Of a stretch of 64,000 bases of DNA, positions 49,387 to 58,665 are shown one piece after another (position 1 is the stretch's first letter; each line of letters opens with the position of its first letter). Source of the DNA: Streptococcus mitis. Lineage in GTDB: Bacteria > Bacillota > Bacilli > Lactobacillales > Streptococcaceae. The notes under the pieces are model-generated. The model searched no databases and was not told where the DNA came from. It saw only the letters and a list, made by a program, of their open reading frames with translations. The position numbers and the translations under genes were made by a program. The stretch spans positions 217,353 through 281,352 of the forward strand of contig NZ_JPFU01000012.1 of assembly GCF_000722695.1 (NCBI RefSeq), in the 5' to 3' direction.

Positions 49387-50488
49387 ATTTGATGACTACT
49401 GTATAGTCTGTATTTTCTGTTATGAGATGCTCGGCTCGTTCCAAGTCTTGAGCATTTTTAAATGAAATTTGTAGGATCCCGTGAATATCTTCACGGTTTT
49501 CCTCGTTAATGTGAATATTGACCAAGGAAGTTCCACGTAGTAATTCCAAGATTCGTAAAATGACATCTTCTTCATCGGGAACGTCAACATAGAGGTCATA
49601 AGAGCTATCCACACCACCACGCTTATGGATTTCCATGGCCTGACGTTGCTCACGCGCTTGGTTGAAAAAGTTCCAGATTTGCCCCTCATCTCCCTTGCTG
49701 ATGGCTTGACCAACCTCATCTAAACGTTCCTTAAAATCCTCAATTCTCTCCAGAATAGTCTCACGATTAGACAAGAGAATGGAAGTCCACATACCTGGCT
49801 CGCTTTCCGCAATTCGAGTCATATCTCGAAAACCACCGGCCGCAAAGCGCCTTGCCATCTCATGTTCTTGAGCATAGACCGCGGTCTGTTCCATGAGACT
49901 GGAAGCCAGAATATGAGGAAAATGGCTAATCTGAGAAGTGACTCGATCATGCTCCTTGGCATCAATTTCGATAAAACGAGCATGAAGACCTGAAAGCAGA
50001 TCCTTCATTTCCTTAAGCGTGTCCTGACCTGTCAGGCTTGAAGGTGTAAAGATATAATAGGCATTTTCAAAAAGATTGACATCCGCAGAAGCAGCCCCTG
50101 TCTTGTGACTACCAGCCATGGGATGAGCCCCGACAAAGCGAACAGGTTTGCCAGCCAAATATTGCTCCGCCGCATCCACAATGGCTGACTTGGTCGAACC
50201 AGCATCTGAGATAATCACGCCTTCTTTCAAGTCCAAGTTGGCCAATTCCTTAATGAAAGAAATAGTTTGTTTGATTGGCAAGCTGAGAATGATGATATCT
50301 GCCAAAGGAGCAAAACTGGCAAAATCATCCGTTGCACGGTCAATCATGCCTTCTTTCAAGGAGATATCTCTCGAAGCTTGACTGCGATTATAACCTAAAA
50401 TTTCATAATCTGGATGATCGCGTTTGATGCCTAGGGCCATAGAGGCACCAATTAACCCAAGACCTGCGATATAGATTGTTTTTGCCAT
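49385..50488 (-). CDS. tyrA: Prephenate dehydrogenase
   Basis: TyrA oxidatively decarboxylates prephenate to hydroxyphenylpyruvate for tyrosine. It is 367 residues, with an NAD-binding MAKTIYIAGLGLIGASMALGIK, the AHPMAGSHKTGA active-site block with His, SHFPHILASSL, and a C-terminal ACT domain (about 295-367) with SLVNIHINEENREDIHG. It lies between aroC and the inserted lipoprotein gene. Confidence 0.95.
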   Translation of the reverse strand: MAKTIYIAGLGLIGASMALGIKRDHPDYEILGYNRSQASRDISLKEGMIDRATDDFASFAPLADIIILSLPIKQTISFIKELANLDLKEGVIISDAGSTKSAIVDAAEQYLAGKPVRFVGAHPMAGSHKTGAASADVNLFENAYYIFTPSSLTGQDTLKEMKDLLSGLHARFIEIDAKEHDRVTSQISHFPHILASSLMEQTAVYAQEHEMARRFAAGGFRDMTRIAESEPGMWTSILLSNRETILERIEDFKERLDEVGQAISKGDEGQIWNFFNQAREQRQAMEIHKRGGVDSSYDLYVDVPDEEDVILRILELLRGTSLVNIHINEENREDIHGILQISFKNAQDLERAEHLITENTDYTVVIK

Positions 50489-50497
50489 AGGAACTCC

Positions 50498-51664
50498 TTA
50501 ATAGTTCTTTGTATAGTCTCGGTGTTTGGCCACTGCTTCTTTTAATTCCTCAAGATTGTCTGATGAGAATTTTTCGAGGATTTCTTGTGCTAGAACCGTA
50601 GCCACAACGGCTTCCATGACCACTCCTGCAGCTGGGAGAGCAGTCGGATCACTTCTCTCCACGGTTGCCTTGTAGGGTTCATGGGTTTCGATATCCACAC
50701 TCATGAGTGGTTTGTATAGAGTAGGAATGGGTTTCATGACTCCACGAACAACAATGGGTTGCCCATTAGTCATACCACCTTCAAAACCGCCCAGATTGTT
50801 AGTACGGCGAGTATAGCCGTCTTCTTTGGACCAGAGAATTTCGTCCATAACTTGGCTACCCTTACGGTAACCAGCTTCAAATCCAAGACCAAATTCCACT
50901 CCTTTAAAGGCATTGATAGAGACAACTGCTTGGGCCAATCGCGCATCCAATTTTCTGTCCCATTGTACATAGGAACCTAGGCCGACTGGAACACCTCCGA
51001 CGACTGTCTCGACAACCCCACCGATGGTATCACCGTCACGCTTGATTTGGTCAATATAGTCCTTGATCTCCTGTTCTCGTTCTTGGTTGACAATAGAAAC
51101 TTCAGACTGGGCAGCTCTTTCCTTAATCTCAGCAACTGTGAGATTCTCAGGAACATCGATTTCCTTGCCACCAAATACTACGACATGGTTGGCAATCTCC
51201 ATATCCAGCTCAGCCAAGAGGCGTTTGGCTACAGCCCCGACTGCCACTCGCATAGTTGTTTCACGAGCTGATGAACGTTCCAAGGAATTTCGCAAATCGT
51301 CAAAACGGTACTTGATTCCCCCAACCAAGTCGGCGTGACCGGGACGAGGATGGGTGATTTTTCGTTTGCTTTTAAGGCGTTCTTCAATGTCCTCCGCAGA
51401 CATAATATCCAGCCATTTTTGGTGGTCCTTATTGATAACATCCATAGTAATGGGGGCCCCAGTCGTCTTCCCGTGGCGAACGCCCGAAGTAAAGACAACC
51501 TGGTCACTCTCAATCTTCATACGACCACCACGACCGTAGCCACCCTGACGGCGTTTAAGGTCCCCATTGATATCCTCAGTTGTCAAAGGAAGCCCAGCTG
51601 GAATTCCCTCAATGATAGCTGTCAGACGAGGGCCGTGTGATTCTCCTGCAGTTAAATATCTCAT
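50498..51664 (-). CDS. aroC: Chorismate synthase
   Basis: AroC makes chorismate from EPSP and needs reduced FMN. It is 388 residues with signature blocks [59 protein letters not shown] and [15 protein letters not shown]. Its FMNH2 requirement is interesting given the flavin reductases at 4-6 kb, but there is no link beyond chemistry. Confidence 0.97.
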   Translation of the reverse strand: MRYLTAGESHGPRLTAIIEGIPAGLPLTTEDINGDLKRRQGGYGRGGRMKIESDQVVFTSGVRHGKTTGAPITMDVINKDHQKWLDIMSAEDIEERLKSKRKITHPRPGHADLVGGIKYRFDDLRNSLERSSARETTMRVAVGAVAKRLLAELDMEIANHVVVFGGKEIDVPENLTVAEIKERAAQSEVSIVNQEREQEIKDYIDQIKRDGDTIGGVVETVVGGVPVGLGSYVQWDRKLDARLAQAVVSINAFKGVEFGLGFEAGYRKGSQVMDEILWSKEDGYTRRTNNLGGFEGGMTNGQPIVVRGVMKPIPTLYKPLMSVDIETHEPYKATVERSDPTALPAAGVVMEAVVATVLAQEILEKFSSDNLEELKEAVAKHRDYTKNY

Positions 51665-51673
51665 ACACTCTCC

Positions 51674-52741
51674 TTATTTTACCAAGTAGCCTTTCATCTC
51701 TTCCAGAGAAACTAAGTGAATGGTCGCTGAGCCGAGCTCTGGCACCAAGACCAATTTCAAGGTATTGCCACGCGCCTTCTTATCATGAGTCAAAGCCTGA
51801 TAAAGCTTGTCAACATCCCAGTTTTCATAGTCAACAGGCAAGCCAAATTTCTGACACATCTCTGTGATAGATTGGGTAATGCCAGCTGGCATGAGTCCCT
51901 TTTCCTCAGCAACCTTGGAAATCTGCACCATGCCCATGGCCACAGCCTCGCCATGCATGACTTTTCCATAACCAGCCGTCGCTTCAATGGCATGACCAAT
52001 GGTGTGGCCAAAGTTGAGGTAAAGGCGAACACCGTTGTCCAACTCATCCTCAACTACCATCTTGCGCTTGACCTGACAAGAATGTTCAATCAAAATCTCT
52101 GCATATTCCAGAATGCTCTCTACAGAACCATCTAGCTCCGTCAAGAGAGCCCAAAGTGCTGGATCCTCAATCAAGCCATACTTGATGACCTCACCCATCC
52201 CTTCAATCAGTTCTCTTTGTCCGAGGGTTTCAAGGACAAGCGGATCGATCAGAACTCCATCTGGTTGGGCAAAGGTACCCACCATATTCTTAGCGAATGG
52301 AGTGTTAACACCCGTCTTTCCGCCGATAGAAGAATCCACCTGAGCTGTCAAGCTGGTCGGAATCTGAACAAAGTGAATGCCCCGCATATAGGTAGAGGCT
52401 ACAAAACCAGCCAGATCCCCAACGACACCGCCACCAAGAGCCACGATTCCATCGCTACGAGTCAGACCTTGCTTGACTAAAAATTCATAGACTTTCTGGA
52501 CAGTGGTTAAATTCTTTCTTTCTTCCCCTTCCAAAAAGTCAAATACTGCTACCTGAAAACCAGCATCTTCTAGGCTGAGTTTGACCTTCTCTGCATAGAG
52601 AGAGGCTACATGGTTATCTGTCACAATGACCACTTTTTGCGGTTGCCAGAGTTCTCGCAACCATTGACCAGCCTGAGCCAGACAACCTTTTTCAATCTGA
52701 ATATCATAAGGATGATGAGGAATATCGATTCTGATTTTCAT
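51674..52741 (-). CDS. aroB: 3-dehydroquinate synthase
   Basis: AroB cyclises DAHP to 3-dehydroquinate using NAD+ and a divalent metal. It is 355 residues. NAD contacts are in [23 protein letters not shown] and [21 protein letters not shown]. The metal ligands are the Glu in the [13 protein letters not shown] region and the His in [12 protein letters not shown] and [10 protein letters not shown]. It is 9 bases upstream of aroC. Confidence 0.97.
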   Translation of the reverse strand: MKIRIDIPHHPYDIQIEKGCLAQAGQWLRELWQPQKVVIVTDNHVASLYAEKVKLSLEDAGFQVAVFDFLEGEERKNLTTVQKVYEFLVKQGLTRSDGIVALGGGVVGDLAGFVASTYMRGIHFVQIPTSLTAQVDSSIGGKTGVNTPFAKNMVGTFAQPDGVLIDPLVLETLGQRELIEGMGEVIKYGLIEDPALWALLTELDGSVESILEYAEILIEHSCQVKRKMVVEDELDNGVRLYLNFGHTIGHAIEATAGYGKVMHGEAVAMGMVQISKVAEEKGLMPAGITQSITEMCQKFGLPVDYENWDVDKLYQALTHDKKARGNTLKLVLVPELGSATIHLVSLEEMKGYLVK

Positions 52742-52759
52742 AGGAGAGTCTCCCTTTCT

Positions 52760-53614
52760 TTATTGGTATTTTTCTGTTAAGGACTGCCAAATCTCTTCTG
52801 TCGGCATTTCCTTGCCTGTCCATAGTTGAAAAGCTTCTGCAGCTTGATAAAGCAACATTCCCAGACCATTGACCGCTGGATTGCCCTGACTTCTGGCCCA
52901 TTTCAAAAATGGCGTCTCAAAAGGCTTGTAAATGATATCTGCTACTAAGAGAGGTTCTGGTAAGACTATGTTTTCAGGAACTGGAGATGACTGTCCATCC
53001 ATGCCCACACTAGTGGCATTGACTAATAAGTCCGACTCAGCAATCCTTGCTTGCAGTTCAGAAACATCTTCTAAAGCATACAAGTCCACTTTAAAGCCTG
53101 TCTGCTCCTGTAACTTGTCTAGGTAAGGTCTTGTTTTTTCCATAGAAACTGAACGAACAAAGAGCGAAATCTGACTGACTCCGTCCAAAATGGCTTGCGC
53201 CAAGATAGACTTGGCCGCACCCCCTGCACCCAGCAGGGTCATCTTCTTACCTGTAATTGTAAAAGAAGGCAAGCTCTTAAAAAATCCCTTGCCATCTGTA
53301 TTATATCCAATTAAATTGCCATTCTCATTGACAACCGTATTGACCGCACCGATCAAGCGCGCTTCGTCACTCAGTTCATCCAAATATGGAATCACTTGCT
53401 CCTTATAGGGCATGGACAGGTTAATGCCAAACATCTGGTAGCGACGAATATTGGCCACTGTTTCTGCCAAGTCAGCTGCATCAATCTCCCAAGCCACATA
53501 AGCACCATTGGTAGCTGTCGCCTCGAAGGCCCTATTGTGAATAAAGGGAGAGATAGAATGCTTAATAGGGTTGGCAACAACTGCAGCTAAACGTGTATAG
53601 CCATCAAGCTTCAT
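52760..53614 (-). CDS. aroE: Shikimate dehydrogenase
   Basis: AroE reduces 3-dehydroshikimate with NADPH. It is 284 residues with the shikimate-binding [13 protein letters not shown], the [11 protein letters not shown] lysine/Asp region, the NADP loop [14 protein letters not shown], and [13 protein letters not shown]. It overlaps aroD by 11 bases. Confidence 0.96.
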   Translation of the reverse strand: MKLDGYTRLAAVVANPIKHSISPFIHNRAFEATATNGAYVAWEIDAADLAETVANIRRYQMFGINLSMPYKEQVIPYLDELSDEARLIGAVNTVVNENGNLIGYNTDGKGFFKSLPSFTITGKKMTLLGAGGAAKSILAQAILDGVSQISLFVRSVSMEKTRPYLDKLQEQTGFKVDLYALEDVSELQARIAESDLLVNATSVGMDGQSSPVPENIVLPEPLLVADIIYKPFETPFLKWARSQGNPAVNGLGMLLYQAAEAFQLWTGKEMPTEEIWQSLTEKYQ

Positions 53615-54281
53615 CCAAAATCTCCCTGATTTTTTTCATGTTAGCTAGAGAAATCTGACCAGGAGCACTTGCCTCATCTAGACTAGCAAAGGACCAGCTA
53701 GAACCAGTCACATCCGCAGTGATACGAGAGACCTTGCCCACCTTACCCATAGAAATGGTTACATATTCCTGTTCAGGATTGAGAGTTTTAAAGCCTCGTG
53801 TATAGTTCATCAAGTCTAGCACATCCTGCTCCGTGTGAGCCATCACCGCAACCTTGACAAGTTTTGGATTTAAGCTCGTCAACTCTGACAAGATTTCCAT
53901 CATATTTTCAGGCGTTTCTTGGAAATTGTGGTAACTCAAAACGAGATTTGGGAAGTCCAGCATTTCCTCAAAAACATCCTTGTAGCTATAGTACTCAAAA
54001 TCAATATAGTCTGGTTGATAGAGTTGCGCCACTTCCTTTATTAGATGGATATATTCTTCTGGAGAAAGGTCAATTTCTCCCCCTTCAGCGCGAGTTCGCA
54101 GAGTGAAAACCAACTCACGGCCTGCGAATTTTTCAAAAATAGCTGGAGCTACCTGCAAAATCGCTTCCTTAGGCAGATAGTCGGCACGCCATTCAATGAT
54201 GTCGGCATCCAGATACCTCGTGGCATCCAGAGCCTGAGCCTCCTCTAAACTTCTTGGCATTACTGAAACGATTAATTTCAT
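53604..54281 (-). CDS. aroD: 3-dehydroquinate dehydratase, type I
   Basis: AroD dehydrates dehydroquinate through a Schiff base. It is a 225-residue type I enzyme, with EWRADYL, the catalytic His in [11 protein letters not shown], the Schiff-base lysine in LVKVAVMAH and a C-terminal [11 protein letters not shown]. It overlaps the upstream methyltransferase gene by four bases, so aro expression starts with that gene. Confidence 0.95.
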   Translation of the reverse strand: MKLIVSVMPRSLEEAQALDATRYLDADIIEWRADYLPKEAILQVAPAIFEKFAGRELVFTLRTRAEGGEIDLSPEEYIHLIKEVAQLYQPDYIDFEYYSYKDVFEEMLDFPNLVLSYHNFQETPENMMEILSELTSLNPKLVKVAVMAHTEQDVLDLMNYTRGFKTLNPEQEYVTISMGKVGKVSRITADVTGSSWSFASLDEASAPGQISLANMKKIREILDEA

Positions 54282-55438
54282 TTACTAACCTTCATACTAA
54301 TCACCTTGAGGTAATTACTACTTTCATCTTTTTTATTATAGGCGAAATCTGCTGGAAGACCGTATTTGTTTAAAATCTGGTAACTTCTTCCTGCAAAGCC
54401 TTTATCAATTTGTTCTGTAAATTTCTGACGGGAAACATTGGCAGCATTGGTACTAGCAATGATAATCCCTCCCGGATTTAAAATCTCAAGACTCTGGGAA
54501 ATCAACTTGTGATAATCCTTGGCTACAGAGAACGTTTGTTTTTTGTTCCGAGCAAAGCTAGGCGGATCTAGGACAATCACATCGTAGGTCAAGCCTTTTC
54601 GTTTGGTATATTTGAAATATTCAAAGACATCCATGACTATAAAACGATGCTCGTCGGTGCTGATTCCATTAGCCTGAAAATGCGCTTGAGACAATTCTCG
54701 TGAACGTTTAGCTAGGTCAACCGAAGTAGTCTGGCTAGCTCCTCCCATGGCTGCAGCTACTGAAAAGGCTGCTGTGTAGGAAAACATGTTGAGCAAGGAT
54801 TTACCCATAGCCAGGCCATCCACTAAACTACCGCGAACTTCATGCTGGTCTAGGAAAATCCCTGTCATCAAGCCATCGTTCATAAAGACTTGATACAGAA
54901 CACCATTTTCCAAAACAGTGAAAAAGTCAGGTGCTTTTTGACCATAAACATGGGCTGATTCATAGTCCAAACCCTTAAAACGGATCTTCTCATAAGCCCC
55001 TAAAACCTCAGGAAAAACCTGTCTAAAGGCTTCAGAAATAACCTTACGAATCTGATAAACATAAGAGTTATACCAAGAAAAGACAGCATAGTCCCCATAA
55101 AGATCCACTGTCAGACCACCAAAATCATCTCCCTCTTGGTTAAAGAGACGAAAGGCAGTTGTCAATTCGTCTTGATAGTAGGCACTTCTCTTTTCTTTAG
55201 CTTGTCTAAACAGTGTTTCAAAGAAATCTTGATTAAAGGTCACCTTGTCTGTGCTAACAAACCAGCCCAAGCCCTTATTTTGCTGGGAAAGGTAGGCAGT
55301 CCCAAGAAAGGTGCCTTCTTGACGATAGACTTCTACCTCCTGATCCTTAAGATTGACATTCTCAAGATCGCTGGCTTCTAGTAAAACCAGACCTTTGGCA
55401 AGCTTTTTTTCAATCCTTTTGCTGACTCTTATTCTATT
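54278..55438 (-). CDS. Class I rRNA methyltransferase (RlmI-like, PUA + Rossmann)
   Basis: A 386-residue SAM-dependent methyltransferase of the RlmI/RlmK group. An N-terminal PUA domain ([29 protein letters not shown]) leads to a linker domain and the Rossmann domain with [20 protein letters not shown] (SAM loop), VDLAKRS, and the catalytic motif [14 protein letters not shown]. It probably makes m5C in 23S rRNA. The exact target is not certain. I chose the ATG at 55438 rather than the 13-residue longer frame to fit family length. It is the first gene of the aroDEBC-tyrA run. Confidence 0.88.
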   Translation of the reverse strand, partial: NRIRVSKRIEKKLAKGLVLLEASDLENVNLKDQEVEVYRQEGTFLGTAYLSQQNKGLGWFVSTDKVTFNQDFFETLFRQAKEKRSAYYQDELTTAFRLFNQEGDDFGGLTVDLYGDYAVFSWYNSYVYQIRKVISEAFRQVFPEVLGAYEKIRFKGLDYESAHVYGQKAPDFFTVLENGVLYQVFMNDGLMTGIFLDQHEVRGSLVDGLAMGKSLLNMFSYTAAFSVAAAMGGASQTTSVDLAKRSRELSQAHFQANGISTDEHRFIVMDVFEYFKYTKRKGLTYDVIVLDPPSFARNKKQTFSVAKDYHKLISQSLEILNPGGIIIASTNAANVSRQKFTEQIDKGFAGRSYQILNKYGLPADFAYNKKDESSNYLKVISMKVSK

Positions 55439-55499
55439 CATAACTACCATTATAGCAAATTTTGTGACAATTCTCAAAAAAGAAACAGCCCTTGCTTTT

Positions 55500-55612
55500 T
55501 TTACTCTCGTTTTAAAAAATAGTATACTGATACTAATTAAAAATTAGGAAGTAAATGTGTAAGAATCACAATAAAAAATGCTCTTCCATCGTGGAGGAGC
55601 ATTTCTTTTATC
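55500..55612 (+). promoter_or_regulatory. Isolated promoter-operator-terminator unit
   Basis: On the plus strand: -35 TTTACT (55500-55505), 17-base spacer, -10 TATACT (55523-55528). A perfect palindrome TAGTAT-ACTG-ATACTA overlaps the -10, and a second palindrome CTAATT-AAA-AATTAG follows. A terminator hairpin (AAATGCTC / GAGCATTT arms, 55576-55604) with a T-rich tail lies ~75 bases downstream. It looks like a small regulated RNA or the remnant of a gene start. Confidence 0.55.
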
Positions 55613-55647
55613 AACAAAAATCAAATAGCAAACTAGCCTCAGTTTAA
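55555..55647 (+). other. Candidate 30-codon ORF within that unit
   Basis: An ATG with AGGAAG five bases upstream opens MCKNHNKKCSSIVEEHFFYQ and closes at TAA 55645-55647. The terminator hairpin lies inside the frame. I do not recognise the peptide. It could be a leader peptide, a truncated gene or chance. Confidence 0.3.
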
Positions 55648-55790
55648 CTGTGAGATTATAGGTAGATAGGCTGTATCAGCAATATCTGTCTGTCAAATTT
55701 AGTGACAAAGACAGTAGAAGAAAGATGAAGAAATAAATCAGCTTCAGTAGGTATCTGGAAAATTTGATTTTATAGAGAAGCCTTTTGTTA
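55615..55790. repeat. Degenerate BOX-like remnant
   Basis: AAAATCAAATAGCAAACTAG near 55618 matches the boxC end (AAAATCAAAGAGCAAACTAG) in 19 of 20 bases. The far end ATTTGATTTTATAGAGAAG vaguely recalls inverted boxA. The middle is not recognisable. Apart from this and the small unit before it, I see nothing in the 349-base gap. Confidence 0.4.
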
Positions 55791-56006
55791 CAAACTCAAT
55801 ATACTATCAATAAATAATATTATAGAAGCAACAATAATTATAATTTCACCTATCTGCATAATCCTATTTCGAACTCTAAATATATGTTCTATCAAAAATA
55901 CTTGGATCACACACATTATAGGAATTAACGTTTTTGAAATTGAAAAATATCCAAATAAATAAACTATAAACAACAAAAATAGAACTATAGTATATTTCTT
56001 ATTCAA
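55788..56006 (-). CDS. Small membrane protein, TTG start
   Basis: A 72-residue hydrophobic protein with two or three membrane segments (YTIVLFLLFIVYLFGYFSI, TLIPIMCVIQVFLIEHIF, IGEIIIIVASIILFIDSIL) and basic residues at the ends. The start is TTG at 56006, with a strong GGGAGG six to seven bases upstream. Upstream TTGACA (56088-56083) and CATAAT (56063-56058) could form a promoter, though the spacer of 19 is long. I do not recognise a family. Small proteins of this kind include immunity and stress proteins, but nothing here decides it. Confidence 0.6.
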   Translation of the reverse strand: MNKKYTIVLFLLFIVYLFGYFSISKTLIPIMCVIQVFLIEHIFRVRNRIMQIGEIIIIVASIILFIDSILSL

Positions 56007-56119
56007 AACATTCCTCCCTATATTTTTTGATTGCCAATCGTAATCATTTACAACTACATTATGACAAACTATGAAAGCGATTTGTCAAATGAAATTTATC
56101 AAGCAAGCGACCAACTAGC

Positions 56120-57757
56120 TCATCTTTTTTCTATTTCTGCCAATATGCGTGACAGGTAGTAATGATAGCCAAAAATAGCAAGAGCAAGCAAGAGGATAAG
56201 AACTCCTACTCCCAAGCTGATGGCAAGGATAGGGGAGAGAGACCGAACCAAGAATAAGCTCCCTATTACAAGGGCCATTAAGATAACACTATAAACCAAA
56301 ATCAAAACAATTGCTACTATACGATTTGAACGGTTCACCAAGTCCGTAATGCTACTCCAATTGGTTGACAGATTTTTCACGTCCTTAAGGTAATGGTGGC
56401 AAGAAAGGATGACACTGGCAAGGATCCAGACTACAAGAAGGTAAATCATCGAAAGGATGGGCAAGCCTAGATATAGAGAAAGTCCAAGTAAAGTCAGAAC
56501 TGGTAAAAAGGACTGGACAGCAAATATAATCCAAAATTTCACTTTCACATAACGATCAAAGTCAAAGGGTAAACTCTTCAGAAAATCAACATTTTCCCTC
56601 TCCAAGGACAAGGCAATTGAATGCAGGCTGGTGATATTGTTATTGACAACTGCTATAAAGATAGCTATAAAAAACAAGGGTAACCAGTATGAAGGATGAA
56701 TGTCTGGAACTATCTGAGAATCTCGAATTTTGGAAATCAGACCGATCATCATGAGATAGGGAAGGAAAGCACTTGTAAAAAGCACTGTAATCACGCCAGT
56801 TCCCTGTCCCAAGAGGGTGAGGTGGTAGCGTAAAACCATACGGAAAAAGCCCTTTTTATTAGTAGTTGAAATTCTCTCCTTATTGCGACGTTCTTTCTTG
56901 ACCTTCTCCTCACTATTAAGCAGGATAACGTCATAAAAATGAGGAAAAACCTTCTTTTTGGTCAGGTAAAGCAAGAAAACAGTTAAAGCTATCCAAGCGA
57001 GTAGACCCAGTATGGCTTCTGTCGAAAAAGGCTCCACTGCTATTTTGTAAAAGATATGAAGAGGATAAAGTAGAAATGGAATGTCTCTAACTTTGTCAAC
57101 AATACTTCCAAAAGTCGACTGTAGAAAGAGGACAAATATTAAAGGTATGAGAACTCCTATTCCAATCATCACATTCGAAAAAATAGACTGATACTTTCTG
57201 AAAACCGTAGTCTGAGCCAAGAAATGTACTGCCACTACCATCACTAAAGTAACAGAGACAAATAACAAGGCCAAGGACAGCAGCATCAAAGGCAAGCCCA
57301 GCCAAAGAGAAGGAGCTAGCCTAATATAGAGGACTAGAAAATAAGCTAGGATTGGTACAATTCCAGCTAGAGCTGGCAAGAGAACAGACAGTCCTTTAGC
57401 AATTATAATCTCTGATTCTTTAAAGGCATAGGGCCTATACGATGCCAAGTCCTTACTCTCATAAAAGACATTGTAAAATGCAGTGAAAGAAGTTGAAAAG
57501 GCAAGCACCAGTAAAATAGCAACCATGGTACTAAAAAAACTTGGCCTTTCCTCAAAAGGAAAACGAAAGGCTATATTTATAAACATGATGAGCATCAAGA
57601 GACTGGAAAAAATGTAAGAACTTAGGACTCTAGCGGAAACATTTACTTTTTTCCCAGGATTCTTAGCTTGCTTCTTTCTTAGGTTAGCCAGATTAGCTTC
57701 TTGAGATGAATAGAGGATATTGATATCAACTAATTTTTTAATGACCTTGAGACGCAT
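56120..57757 (-). CDS. ABC-2 type transporter permease
   Basis: A 545-residue membrane protein with about 12 hydrophobic helices and a charged cytosolic loop in the middle (NSEEKVKKERRNKERISTTNKKG). It starts at the ATG at 57757 (MRLKVIKKLVDINILYSSQEANL), which has GAGGAGG six bases upstream and overlaps the ATPase gene by 20 bases. Two similar six-helix halves suggest internal duplication. The substrate is unknown. Related streptococcal loci are annotated as putative ABC exporters. Confidence 0.85.
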   Translation of the reverse strand: MRLKVIKKLVDINILYSSQEANLANLRKKQAKNPGKKVNVSARVLSSYIFSSLLMLIMFINIAFRFPFEERPSFFSTMVAILLVLAFSTSFTAFYNVFYESKDLASYRPYAFKESEIIIAKGLSVLLPALAGIVPILAYFLVLYIRLAPSLWLGLPLMLLSLALLFVSVTLVMVVAVHFLAQTTVFRKYQSIFSNVMIGIGVLIPLIFVLFLQSTFGSIVDKVRDIPFLLYPLHIFYKIAVEPFSTEAILGLLAWIALTVFLLYLTKKKVFPHFYDVILLNSEEKVKKERRNKERISTTNKKGFFRMVLRYHLTLLGQGTGVITVLFTSAFLPYLMMIGLISKIRDSQIVPDIHPSYWLPLFFIAIFIAVVNNNITSLHSIALSLERENVDFLKSLPFDFDRYVKVKFWIIFAVQSFLPVLTLLGLSLYLGLPILSMIYLLVVWILASVILSCHHYLKDVKNLSTNWSSITDLVNRSNRIVAIVLILVYSVILMALVIGSLFLVRSLSPILAISLGVGVLILLLALAIFGYHYYLSRILAEIEKR

Positions 57758-58487
57758 CTGAAACCTCCTCTTTTCTACCAGCAAGGCTAAGGTAGATACT
57801 TTCCAAAGACTGGTCTGGGTGGTCTTTTCTCAAGTCCTCTACCTTACCACAATAAATCAAATGCCCCTTTTTCAAAATGGCAATCCGATCACAGACTTGC
57901 TCTGCCACCTCTAGGACATGGGTTGAAAACAAGACCGTCTTACCTTTTTGTGCATGTTCCTTCATCATTTGCTTCAAATCAAAGGCAGCCTGGGGATCCA
58001 AACCAGTCAAGGGTTCGTCCAAGACCCAAATATAGGGATCGGACAAGAGTGCTCCGATGACAAAGACTTTCTGACGCATTCCGTGAGAAAGGGTTTCAAT
58101 AACTTGATAGCGGTTTTCAGCAAAATCAAAAACACTCAATAGCCTAGCTAAACTAGCTTCCAAGTCAGAGCTAGTCAGATCATAGGATGAGGCAATCAAT
58201 TCCCAAAATTCATTGGCTGTTAAGCGTAAAAATAAGTCAGGCGAGTCTGCTACGTAGCCAATCTTTCGTTTAATAGCCAAGCGATTTTCCGATAACTCCT
58301 GACCATCTACTAAAATACGACCACTGCTGGGTGAAATGATACTGACTAGGGATTTTATAGTGGTCGATTTTCCAGCCCCATTATGGCCAATCAAGCCCAT
58401 AATCTCCCCATTTTCAATCTGCAAATTGAGATTGCTCAAAGCCTCTTTATCACCATACAACTTACTAACATTTTGAAATTCAATCAT
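57738..58487 (-). CDS. ABC transporter ATP-binding protein
   Basis: A 249-residue ATPase: Walker A GHNGAGKST, Q-loop YVADSPDLFLRL, signature LSHGMRQK, Walker B WVLDEPLTGLDP and H-loop STHVLE. The start is the ATG at 58487 (MIEFQNVSKLYG); the 23 extra upstream codons lack family similarity. It is the ATPase of the ABC-2 system with the overlapping permease. Confidence 0.9.
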   Translation of the reverse strand: MIEFQNVSKLYGDKEALSNLNLQIENGEIMGLIGHNGAGKSTTIKSLVSIISPSSGRILVDGQELSENRLAIKRKIGYVADSPDLFLRLTANEFWELIASSYDLTSSDLEASLARLLSVFDFAENRYQVIETLSHGMRQKVFVIGALLSDPYIWVLDEPLTGLDPQAAFDLKQMMKEHAQKGKTVLFSTHVLEVAEQVCDRIAILKKGHLIYCGKVEDLRKDHPDQSLESIYLSLAGRKEEVSDASQGH

Positions 58488-58593
58488 GGGATGACTCCTA
58501 TCTTTATCTATATTACATACCATTATACTAGCACTTTGATACAAAAAAATCAACACTTTATTTTAAGTAGTTAAAATAGATTTCTTCTATCTT

Positions 58594-58632
58594 ACGCAAA
58601 CGTTTGAGCTAACCAATACTTTATGATAGAAT
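58594..58632 (+). promoter_or_regulatory. Alpha-amylase promoter with cre box
   Basis: -35 TTGAGC (58604-58609), 17-base spacer, -10 TAGAAT (58627-58632). ACGCAAACGTTTGAGC (58594-58609), with the palindrome CAAACGTTTG, resembles a cre site and overlaps the -35. Confidence 0.7.
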
Positions 58633-58665
58633 AAAGAACAAGATTGACAAGTAAGAGGAAACATC

